The notes under the pieces were generated by a model. That model was not told where the DNA came from. It searched no databases and was given only the letters and a program-made list of their open reading frames with translations. Shown here piece by piece: positions 26,268 to 34,447 of a DNA stretch of 64,000 bases; position 1 is the stretch's first letter; every line of letters begins with the position of its first letter. Source of the DNA: Acetatifactor sp. (GTDB lineage Bacteria; Bacillota; Clostridia; Lachnospirales; Lachnospiraceae); the NCBI GenBank assembly GCA_016290775.1, contig JAEEVF010000013.1:42248-106247 (forward strand). Direction: 5' to 3'. The translations under genes were made by a program, and so were the position numbers.

Positions 26268-27512
26268 ATGGAAAAAGAGCTGACCATATATGTGTATGCG
26301 GATTTTGCACCCTTCTCATGTACATTGATTGGAACGGTTTTTGTATCTCAAATGAAAGGGAAGGAGATATATTCTTTCGAATACGATCAGAGTTGGCTTA
26401 AGAATCTGCCAATTCAGATAGATCCTGATCTGCAGTTGTTTAAGGGCCGACAATATGTGGCGGCTGATAAAGATGTTTTCGGATTCTTTTCGGACTCTTG
26501 CCCTGACAGATGGGGGCGAAAACTGATGAATCGTCGTGAAGAGCTGCGTGCCAGAAAAGCAAATGAAAGACCTCAAAAGCTTTTGGAGAGTGATTATCTT
26601 CTGGGCGTTTTTGATGAGAGCAGAATGGGTGGTTTAAGGTTCAAGACATCTTTGGATGGGGAGTTTTTGTCGAATGAAAAAGATTTTGCAACGCCGCCGT
26701 GGACTTCGCTCAGAGAATTAGAACAAGCATCCCTCGCGTTTGAAAAAGATGACAAAGGTCTTGACGATAAATGGTTGAAACAATTGCTGGCACCTGGTTC
26801 GTCCCTTGGCGGTGCAAGGCCGAAGGCCTCGGTTATGGCACCGGATGGTTCGCTTTGGATTGCTAAATTTCCTTCCAGACATGATGAGTTTGATACTGGC
26901 GCATGGGAAATGGTGGTTCATGATCTGGCTAAGATGTGCAAGTTGAATGTGCCTGAAGCGAAGGCAGAGAAGTTTTCTAAATTGGGAACAACATATCTCG
27001 TAAAGCGCTTTGACAGGGATGGCAGCAGGAGAAAGCATTTCTCGTCGGCAATGACCATGCTTGGAAAACAGGATGGTGCCGGAGCAAGTGATGGCAGTGG
27101 CTATCTTGATATTGCAGCATTTCTAAAGGCAAATGGCGCAAATCCGCAAGGCGACCTGCTTGAACTTTGGAAGCGGATTGTGTTCAATATGGCAGTATCA
27201 AATACGGATGATCATTTTCGAAATCACGGCTTCCTTTTGGAAAACAAGGGCTGGGTGCTGTCGCCGTTATATGACGTAAATCCCGATATCTATGGGGAGT
27301 ACTTGTCGCTAAACATTGATTCGGCGTATTCAGCAATTGATTTCGACCTAGCCATAGACGCCGCACGCTATTATGGAATAACGGAAAAGCTTGCAGTCGA
27401 GATGGCTCAATCCATTCGAGAGACGGTAAAGACTAATTGGCAGATGTTGGCGAAAAAATATAAGATAAGCAGAGGCGAAATTGAAAGACTGAGCCCCGCA
27501 TTTAAGGCGTAA
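26268..27512 (+). CDS. HipA-like serine/threonine kinase toxin
   Basis: PGSSLGGARPKASV and NTDDHFRNHGFLLENKGWVLSPLYDVNPD catalytic motifs. Confidence 0.92.
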   Translation: MEKELTIYVYADFAPFSCTLIGTVFVSQMKGKEIYSFEYDQSWLKNLPIQIDPDLQLFKGRQYVAADKDVFGFFSDSCPDRWGRKLMNRREELRARKANERPQKLLESDYLLGVFDESRMGGLRFKTSLDGEFLSNEKDFATPPWTSLRELEQASLAFEKDDKGLDDKWLKQLLAPGSSLGGARPKASVMAPDGSLWIAKFPSRHDEFDTGAWEMVVHDLAKMCKLNVPEAKAEKFSKLGTTYLVKRFDRDGSRRKHFSSAMTMLGKQDGAGASDGSGYLDIAAFLKANGANPQGDLLELWKRIVFNMAVSNTDDHFRNHGFLLENKGWVLSPLYDVNPDIYGEYLSLNIDSAYSAIDFDLAIDAARYYGITEKLAVEMAQSIRETVKTNWQMLAKKYKISRGEIERLSPAFKA

Positions 27513-27535
27513 GTCACGATACAAGGAAGAAGATC

Positions 27536-28357
27536 ATGAAAACAAAACTAACGGTAATCGTAGATAATACTGGCAACGAGGAGCTTGCGGGGGAATGGGG
27601 GCTTTGCATCCTGGTGGAATATGGCGAGAAAAAGATCCTTTTGGATGCGGGGTCATCAGAGCTTTTTGCGGAGAATATGAAAAAGCTTGGCCTTGACATT
27701 GCGGCCGTGGATTATGGCGTTTTGAGCCATGCGCATTATGATCATGGCAATGGGATGCCGCGATTTTTCCGGGACAATGGGAAGGCGGAATTCTATCTGC
27801 AGGAAGCTGCCGATGAAAACTGCTATAAAAGGCTTGGCATTTTCATGAAGTATATTGGTTTGCCGAGGCATGTTACGATAGATTTCGCTGATCGCATTCA
27901 ATATGTTTCCGGGGATTATCAGCTGACGGATGGCGTATGGCTGATCCCGCATAAGACGCCGAATTTGGAGCTGATCGGCAAGCGCGAGAAGATGTATCAG
28001 AGAACGGGTCTGCTTTCGTGGAAGCTGGATGATTTTTCACATGAGCAGAGCCTTGTTTTGGACACGGACGAAGGACTTGTGATCTTGAACAGCTGCTCCC
28101 ATGGCGGCGCAGTCAACATCATAAACGAGGTTCGAAAGACCTTCCCGGACAAGAAGATTTATGGCTATGTCGGTGGCATGCACCTCTTTAACAAGACTGA
28201 CGAAGAGGTGGAGGCCGTGGCGAAAAATATCGCCGAGACGGGCATCGAGTATATATGCACAGGCCACTGCACCAGGGGGCACGCCTACGGGATCTTGAAG
28301 CAGGCGCTTGGCGACAGGCTCGACCAGCTGCGCGTTGGGCTCGTAAAGGAGTTTTAG
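27536..28357 (+). CDS. MBL-fold metallo-hydrolase
   Basis: YGVLSHAHYDHGNGMPRF (HxHxDH); GHCTRGHAYGIL. Confidence 0.88.
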   Translation: MKTKLTVIVDNTGNEELAGEWGLCILVEYGEKKILLDAGSSELFAENMKKLGLDIAAVDYGVLSHAHYDHGNGMPRFFRDNGKAEFYLQEAADENCYKRLGIFMKYIGLPRHVTIDFADRIQYVSGDYQLTDGVWLIPHKTPNLELIGKREKMYQRTGLLSWKLDDFSHEQSLVLDTDEGLVILNSCSHGGAVNIINEVRKTFPDKKIYGYVGGMHLFNKTDEEVEAVAKNIAETGIEYICTGHCTRGHAYGILKQALGDRLDQLRVGLVKEF

Positions 28358-28358
28358 C

Positions 28359-28420
28359 GTGCCACTGGGGACGGTTCCTTTTGGCAGAAATGTGCCAAAA
28401 AGAACCGTCCCCACTGGCAC
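28359..28420. repeat. GTGCC repeat, inverted pair
   Basis: GTGCCACTGGGGACGGTTCCTTTTGGCAGAAATGTGCCAAAAAGAACCGTCCCCACTGGCAC. Confidence 0.95.
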
Positions 28421-28436
28421 GTGATAAGGAGATTGC

Positions 28437-28874
28437 ATGATTCACTTAGAGTCGGTGACAAAAGAAAATATAGATGAAGTGCTTGCGCTTGGGGTGCGGG
28501 AGGATCAGATGGGGTTCGTTTCGCCGAACGCGGAGTCTTTGGCGCAGGCGTATGTATATGCCAAGACGGCGTGGCCCTTCGCCGTGTATGACGATGAGAC
28601 GATGGTCGGATTCATCATGATGGGATATTACGAAGCCAAGCATTATTACACGCTTTGGAAGTTCATGATCGACCAGCGGTATCAGAACATGGGGTACGGG
28701 CGAAAGGCGCTGGAATTGGGCTTGGCGTTCGTAAAGGAGAAATTTCATCCCGAGGAGATCTACACTGGCGTTGCGCCTGGAAACAGCGTGGCGAAGGGGT
28801 TGTACGAGTCCGTTGGGTTCGTGGATACGGGGCTGGTGGAATTTGGGATGGAAGAGATGTGTAAGAAATATTAG
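28437..28874 (+). CDS. GNAT acetyltransferase, BltD-like
   Basis: WPFAVYDDETMVGFIMMGYYEAKHYYTLWKFMIDQRYQNMGYGRKALELGLAFV...GNSVAKGLYESVGFVDTG. Confidence 0.88.
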   Translation: MIHLESVTKENIDEVLALGVREDQMGFVSPNAESLAQAYVYAKTAWPFAVYDDETMVGFIMMGYYEAKHYYTLWKFMIDQRYQNMGYGRKALELGLAFVKEKFHPEEIYTGVAPGNSVAKGLYESVGFVDTGLVEFGMEEMCKKY

Positions 28875-28877
28875 GAT

Positions 28878-30197
28878 TTGATAGAAAGTGTGGTAAGAGT
28901 GATAAAAGTGATTTTGTTAAATGGGCCGTCGTCGGCCGGCAAGTCAACGCTCTCTGGGGAATTGCAGCGAAGGCTTGCGGGCATGGGCGTGGAGGCCGAG
29001 ATCATATCCATTGACGATTATATGATCACGGATCCGAAGGAGACCATTTACGAAGATGATATTTATGAGATCATGCCGGCCATGTGCGAAGGGATGAAAA
29101 ACGTACTGGGGAAGGGCAGGTCGGTGATCGTAGACCATGCGATCACAAGCGAGCGGATTTTCGAGGCGTTCATGGATGCCGCGAAGGGTTACGAAGTGCT
29201 GACGGTGAAGGTGACGTGTGATCTGGAAATCCTTCTAAGGAGGGAGCAGGAGCGGGGCGACAGATGCCCGGGGTCCGCGGAGGCCTCCCTGCAGTATTTG
29301 TGGCCGAAGGAAGGATATGATCTGTGCGTTGACAGCGGAAAGTGTTCTGCGGCGGAAAATGCGGAGATAATTATGGATGCGATAGAAACGTGCCAAAAAG
29401 AACCGTCCAAGGCTTGGAATGCGAAGCATTCCATGATCCCGACTGAAAGGAGGGACGTGACGAAGGTCACGCCAGTGGCAGAAACGTGCCAAAAAGAACC
29501 GTCCCCAGTGGCAGAAACGTGCCAAAAAGAACCGTCCCCAGTGGCACGTTTGGAGAAGATGGGTGAGTTCTTCGATGCGAGGCTTGAGGGCTATGAGGAG
29601 CATCAGCTCACGACGATTGATGACGCGGGTGAGTTTTACCCGTTTACGGCGGGGTGTTTGCCGCAAGATGCGGGGGCCTGCATTCTTGACTTGGGCTGTG
29701 GTACGGGCCTTGAGCTGGGTTATTACTTTGAGGTTGTACCCACTGCGAAGGTCACGGGTGTTGACCTGGCAGCAGGCATGTTGGATGCGCTGAAAAAGAA
29801 GTTCCCTGAAAAAGCATTAAATTTGATCGTGGGATCGTATTTTGACGTGCCGTTTGAGGAAGGCGCATTTGATGCGGCGGTGTCCGTAGAGTCACTTCAC
29901 CATTTCACGAAAGAGGAGAAGATCTCTTTGTATGAAAAGGTGCGGAAAGCCTTGAAGGCGGAAGGATATTTTATCCTGACCGATTATTTTGCAACTTCTG
30001 AGGAAGAGGAGCGGTTCCACCGTGGCGAGTTGCTCAGGCTTCGGAAGGAACAAGGCCTTCGCGAGGATGAGTTTTATCATTACGACACGCCGCTGACCGT
30101 GGAGCACGAAACGGAGGCACTGCTGGCGGCGGGGTTCGCCCAGGTTCAAGTGCTGAAGAACTGGGGCCACACCTACACGCTGAAGGCGGCTAGATAA
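28878..30197 (+). CDS. Continuous ORF: CPT-like P-loop kinase domain, repeat-encoded linker, SAM methyltransferase domain
   Basis: VILLNGPSSAGKSTLSGEL ... TCQKEPSKAWNAKHSMIPTERRDVTKVTPVAETCQKEPSPVAETCQKEPSPVA ... ACILDLGCGTGLELGYYF. Confidence 0.75.
   Translation: MIESVVRVIKVILLNGPSSAGKSTLSGELQRRLAGMGVEAEIISIDDYMITDPKETIYEDDIYEIMPAMCEGMKNVLGKGRSVIVDHAITSERIFEAFMDAAKGYEVLTVKVTCDLEILLRREQERGDRCPGSAEASLQYLWPKEGYDLCVDSGKCSAAENAEIIMDAIETCQKEPSKAWNAKHSMIPTERRDVTKVTPVAETCQKEPSPVAETCQKEPSPVARLEKMGEFFDARLEGYEEHQLTTIDDAGEFYPFTAGCLPQDAGACILDLGCGTGLELGYYFEVVPTAKVTGVDLAAGMLDALKKKFPEKALNLIVGSYFDVPFEEGAFDAAVSVESLHHFTKEEKISLYEKVRKALKAEGYFILTDYFATSEEEERFHRGELLRLRKEQGLREDEFYHYDTPLTVEHETEALLAAGFAQVQVLKNWGHTYTLKAAR
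29390..29547. repeat. GTGCC repeats in coding frame: one extended unit plus two simple 33-nt tandem units
   Basis: Read directly inside the 28878..30197 ORF. Confidence 0.95.
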
Positions 30198-30210
30198 TCG
30201 AGGGGGGCTT

Positions 30211-30642
30211 ATGGCGAAGAAAAACTATAATTTGGGGCAGTTGGACAACATTGAATTTGTGGTGATCTTTACAAGATATCAGGACAAGTGGGTGTATTCC
30301 TGGCACAAGAAAAGGCAGAGTTTTGAGCATCCCGGCGGGCACGTGGAGGCAGGCGAAACCGCAATGCAGGCGGCAAGGCGCGAACTTTATGAAGAGACTG
30401 GCATCACGGATTGCAGGATGATCCCGCTTTGGGATTACGAGCAGATTTGGGATGACGGGATCGGGAGAAATAACGGTCGCGTTTACGTTGCCATCGCCAA
30501 TGCGCTGGGCCAGCTTCCGGAAAGCGAGATGAGCAAGATCGAGCTCTTTGACGGCGTTCCCGAGAATTATACCTATAGCAGGGAAGAAGAGCAGAAGGAC
30601 TTAGAGACGATCTTGAAAATGCTGAAGGCGTGGGAGGAGTAG
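30211..30642 (+). CDS. NUDIX hydrolase
   Basis: GGHVEAGETAMQAARRELYEETGI Nudix box. Confidence 0.9.
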   Translation: MAKKNYNLGQLDNIEFVVIFTRYQDKWVYSWHKKRQSFEHPGGHVEAGETAMQAARRELYEETGITDCRMIPLWDYEQIWDDGIGRNNGRVYVAIANALGQLPESEMSKIELFDGVPENYTYSREEEQKDLETILKMLKAWEE

Positions 30643-30644
30643 GG

Positions 30645-31217
30645 ATGACGAAGTTTTTGTTTGTCAGACACGGTGAGCCAGACTATGCAAGCGTCGGAGA
30701 TTGGTCGAGATTCCCGATGGGTACGAATTTCGCGGGCTTGTCGGAGCGAGGCGCGGAGCAGATCAAAAACAGTTGTGCGAAGCTGGCGGAATATCCCGTC
30801 GAACTGATCGTGTCTTCGCCATATACAAGAGCCCTGCAGGGTGCTGCGATCATGGCGCGTGAGCTTCAGGTCGACGTGGCGGTGGAGCGTGACTTGCATG
30901 AATGGCAGGTGGACGTGACATACTCCATTACGGGAGATGAGAATTTGGTGGCCCTGTGTCAGGAGCGAGACAGGATGCAAGGCGTTTATCCTAAGGGCGA
31001 AACCAAAGTATGGGAAAGCACGGAGATTGTTCGGAACAGGGTGTTGGCGTGTCTTGAAAAGTATAAGAACCACAAGTGTGTTGTTGTGGCGGGACATGCC
31101 ATCATGATGCAGGCCGTGTTTGGCATCAGCACGGCGATAGAATATGGCGAGATCATGAAACTGGAATGGAATGAGTCAAAAAGAACCGTCCCCAGTGGCA
31201 TGGAACTGGAATTGTAA
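30645..31217 (+). CDS. Histidine phosphatase family protein; C-terminal tail from repeat
   Basis: FLFVRHGEPDYA...IVSSPYTRALQGA...VVVAGHAIMM; ends ESKRTVPSGMELEL*. Confidence 0.87.
   Translation: MTKFLFVRHGEPDYASVGDWSRFPMGTNFAGLSERGAEQIKNSCAKLAEYPVELIVSSPYTRALQGAAIMARELQVDVAVERDLHEWQVDVTYSITGDENLVALCQERDRMQGVYPKGETKVWESTEIVRNRVLACLEKYKNHKCVVVAGHAIMMQAVFGISTAIEYGEIMKLEWNESKRTVPSGMELEL
31173..31202. repeat. GTGCC repeat, single unit with ATGAGTC left end, inside CDS
   Basis: GAGTCAAAAAGAACCGTCCCCAGTGGCATG. Confidence 0.9.
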
Positions 31218-31232
31218 GATAAGGAGGGCAGT

Positions 31233-31730
31233 ATGGAGTATTGGGATCTGTATGATGCGGAGAGGAAGCCGCTGGGGCGGACGCATCTGCGTGGGGAAAA
31301 GTTTGAAGAGGGTGAGTATTACGTAAGCTGTGAGATCTGGGTCATGAATTCCAAGGGGGAGTTTTTGACGACGCAGCGGCACCCTGCGAAGAAGGCGGGA
31401 AATCAGTGGGAGTTTGTTGGCGGCGGCACGCTTGCGGGCGAGACGACGACGGCATCCTCTGTGAGGGAACTTTTCGAGGAGACGGGGATCGTGGCCGCGG
31501 AAAGCGAGTTGAAGCTGATCGCCACCTACGCGCACAAGAATTATTTCTTGGATGTTTATCTGCTGAAAAAGGACGTGGCAATTGATGATCTGGTGCTATG
31601 CCCTGAGGAGACGGTGGCGGCGAAATGGGTAGGTGACGAGGAAATCCGCAGGATGATCGAAGCGGGCGAGTTCGTATATTCCGTCGGGCAGCGGTATGGC
31701 ATGTATGAAAAACTGGCGAGAGAATTATAA
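31233..31730 (+). CDS. NUDIX hydrolase
   Basis: GGGTLAGETTTASSVRELFEETGI Nudix box. Confidence 0.88.
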   Translation: MEYWDLYDAERKPLGRTHLRGEKFEEGEYYVSCEIWVMNSKGEFLTTQRHPAKKAGNQWEFVGGGTLAGETTTASSVRELFEETGIVAAESELKLIATYAHKNYFLDVYLLKKDVAIDDLVLCPEETVAAKWVGDEEIRRMIEAGEFVYSVGQRYGMYEKLAREL

Positions 31731-31781
31731 GCAGAAAGGGGTTGCGGCGAAGACATATGCCGTGACTTGGAGGATGGAAGG

Positions 31782-32720
31782 TTGACGGAAAGATTTGCAA
31801 TCATATCGGACATACATGGGAATCATCCGGCGCTGGTGAAGGTGTTGGAGGATATAAAGAGTCGGGGAATCGAGCAGTTTATCATTGCGGGTGATTATTG
31901 TTTGAGCGGCGCCTGGCCGAATGACTGTATTCAGACGTTGAAGGAAATTCCGAAGAAATGGATCATTCAGGGTAATGAAGAAAGGTACCTCGAGAATCTG
32001 ATCGGGAAGGATCAGAGCACTTGGACCGACGGCCAGATGCAGATCTCGTATTGGAATTATCGGAATATCGAAAAGGAGAATCTGGATTATCTTTTGGCGT
32101 TACCGCACACGGCAGAGTTTGAATGCAATGGCGTGAAGGTTCATATGGCGCATTCCTTGGCTGATTTTATTGGGGTGCGTGAATCTGCTGATTCGGTGGC
32201 CGTTTCGGAAAGATATGCGAAGGTGCAGACGACGCCGGAAATGGTACGGAAGGACATCCATGCAATGTTGGATGCGGACGCGGATTTTCAGGAGAAAGTG
32301 GCGGCGCTGGAAGAGGGCGTATATATCTTCGGGCACACGCATGTGCAGTGGAGTTACAAGGTTCCTCGCAAGAACATGTTGCTGATCAATCCAGGTTCCT
32401 GCGGTTTGCCGCTGGATGCGATCACGGACAGCGTGCCGTACGCGATCCTCACGATCGCGGAGAACGGAGAGGCTTCGGTGGAGGAGATACGGGTGCCGTT
32501 TTCCATGGCGGATTACATTGAGGAGCTCAGGAAGACGACGCAGTACGTGGAGGCAAACGTGTGGTGCAAGGTGATCTTCAAAGAGCTTTTGTCGGCGAAG
32601 GAGCACATGTACTACTTCTTGCGGTATGCGGAAGAATATGCCAAAAGGATTGGCGACGAAAGAAGGCCTTACGCCGTGGAAACATGGGAAAAGGCGTACG
32701 AAGAATGGAGTAAGTCGTGA
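31782..32720 (+). CDS. Metallophosphoesterase
   Basis: FAIISDIHGNHPAL, GNEERY, FGHTHVQ motifs; TTG start likely after GGAGGATGG. Confidence 0.87.
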   Translation: MTERFAIISDIHGNHPALVKVLEDIKSRGIEQFIIAGDYCLSGAWPNDCIQTLKEIPKKWIIQGNEERYLENLIGKDQSTWTDGQMQISYWNYRNIEKENLDYLLALPHTAEFECNGVKVHMAHSLADFIGVRESADSVAVSERYAKVQTTPEMVRKDIHAMLDADADFQEKVAALEEGVYIFGHTHVQWSYKVPRKNMLLINPGSCGLPLDAITDSVPYAILTIAENGEASVEEIRVPFSMADYIEELRKTTQYVEANVWCKVIFKELLSAKEHMYYFLRYAEEYAKRIGDERRPYAVETWEKAYEEWSKS

Positions 32721-33682
32721 AAGAAAGCAGGTTTGTGACATATACGGAAGATGACAGGAATATTGTGAGGGCCGGGATCGAAGGCGTGAGGGAGATTTTG
32801 CTGGGCAGTGATGCGGATCAAAAGAGAAGCATGTTGTTTTGCCTGGACTGGTTTATGGATCCTTATTACGGGCAGGACATTTCCGCTTTCAAGGAGGAAT
32901 TGATCGAGCTTTTGCAGCAGGTCATCGTGGCGCATGGCGAGGAATTGGACGTCAAGGAAGATGCGCTGCAGCTGCTTGCGGCTTATGAGTTCGGGCCTTT
33001 TCCGATCTTGGAGGAGCATTTTGAAGAGCTCGAAGAGGAGATCAAGCCTGACGCAAAGTACGTGATCAACATGCACCGCGAATTTGGCGTGAGAACGCTC
33101 ATTTTCCTTGGGTCGTCCGTTACTTACGGAGAGGCGGCCGGCGGCATATCCTTCGCGGATTTGCTGTGCAAGAAGTTTGGGTACGAAATGGTCAAGGAAG
33201 CGGTGTCGGGGACGACGCTTGTGGATGACGGGCCGGACTCCTACGTCAGCAGGCTCAAGACGATCGATGCAGAGTCTGCAAGCCTTCTTGTGTGCCAGCT
33301 GTCCACAAATGATGCTACTTGTATGAAGCCCCTCGGGAGCGTTGATAAGAGCAGGGAGTTGGAGTCGTTTGACACGAAAACCGTGGCCGGTGCGATCGAA
33401 TATATCATCGCATATGCGCGTGTGAAATGGGGCTGTCCGGTGACGTTTTACACGAGTCCGCAGTATGAGTCGAAGGAATATGCCGAGATGGTGGAGCTGC
33501 TAAAGAAGATCGCGAAAAAGTGGGACATCGAGCTCATCAACCTATGGGACGATAAGGCATTTAACAAGGTCACTGCGGAGGAACGCGCCAGATTCATGGC
33601 GGATCCTATCCATCCGACGCTGGAGGGCTACAAGGAATGGTGGTTGCCGTACTTCGAGAAGAAGATACCTAGTTTGTTTTGA
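32717..33682 (+). CDS. SGNH/GDSL hydrolase-like protein
   Basis: LIFLGSSVTYGEAAGG and MADPIHPTLEGYKEW. Confidence 0.8.
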   Translation: MKESRFVTYTEDDRNIVRAGIEGVREILLGSDADQKRSMLFCLDWFMDPYYGQDISAFKEELIELLQQVIVAHGEELDVKEDALQLLAAYEFGPFPILEEHFEELEEEIKPDAKYVINMHREFGVRTLIFLGSSVTYGEAAGGISFADLLCKKFGYEMVKEAVSGTTLVDDGPDSYVSRLKTIDAESASLLVCQLSTNDATCMKPLGSVDKSRELESFDTKTVAGAIEYIIAYARVKWGCPVTFYTSPQYESKEYAEMVELLKKIAKKWDIELINLWDDKAFNKVTAEERARFMADPIHPTLEGYKEWWLPYFEKKIPSLF

Positions 33683-33685
33683 AAT

Positions 33686-33922
33686 GTGCCAAAAGAACCG
33701 TCCAAGGCTTGGAATGCGGAGCATTCCATGATCCCGACTGAAAGGAAGGACGTGACGAAGGTCACGCCATTGGCAGAAATGTGCCAAAAAGAACCGTCCA
33801 AGGCTTGGAATGCGGAGCATTCCATGATCCCGACTGAAAGGAGGGACGTGACGAAGGTCACGCCCATTGGCACATGATCCCGACCGCAGGGAGGGACGTG
33901 ACGAAGGTCACGCCATTGGCAC
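33686..33922. repeat. GTGCC repeats: two extended units plus a 5'-truncated extended unit
   Basis: Read directly; each contains GGAATGCGGAGCATTCC and GTGACGAAGGTCAC. Confidence 0.95.
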
Positions 33923-33934
33923 GAGGAGGAAAAA

Positions 33935-34414
33935 ATGATCAATTTACGGAAGGTTGAGGCGAAGGACAAGGACTTGCTCTTTAGCATCAATCAAAAATAT
34001 CTATATGAGATGACGAACTTTTACGAGGATGAGATGGACGAGCACGGGAATTATTCCTACGGGCATTTCGAGGAATATTTCACCGACCCGCGCCGGATCG
34101 CGTATTTTATCCAGGACGATGAGGTTTTGGTGGGATTTGCGATGCTTTGTCCCTACTCGAACATCGGGCAGGATCCGGATTATATCATGGCGGAGTTTAC
34201 GATCTTTCCGTCCTATCGCAGAAAGCATTTTGCGCTGGATGCGGCCAGGCTTATACTGGCAAAGCATCCTGGGAATTGGGAGATCAAATACAACGAGAAG
34301 AATCCTAAGGCAAAGAAGCTTTGGACCATGGTGACGGAGCCGTTTCATCCGCAGGTGGTGCACCTGAACGATGAGGAAACGGTGTTTGTGTTTGTGAATG
34401 ACGGGGTTAGGTGA
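33935..34414 (+). CDS. GNAT family N-acetyltransferase
   Basis: IMAEFTIFPSYRRKHFALDAARLILAKHPGNWEIKYNEKNPKAKKLW. Confidence 0.8.
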   Translation: MINLRKVEAKDKDLLFSINQKYLYEMTNFYEDEMDEHGNYSYGHFEEYFTDPRRIAYFIQDDEVLVGFAMLCPYSNIGQDPDYIMAEFTIFPSYRRKHFALDAARLILAKHPGNWEIKYNEKNPKAKKLWTMVTEPFHPQVVHLNDEETVFVFVNDGVR

Positions 34415-34447
34415 CGGTGCCTTACGCCCGAAAGAAAGTAGGCCTAA

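Noticed and set aside
33542-33990. Minus-strand ORFs 33542..33820 and 33628..33990
   Set aside because: Composed mainly of reverse-translated repeats; spurious.
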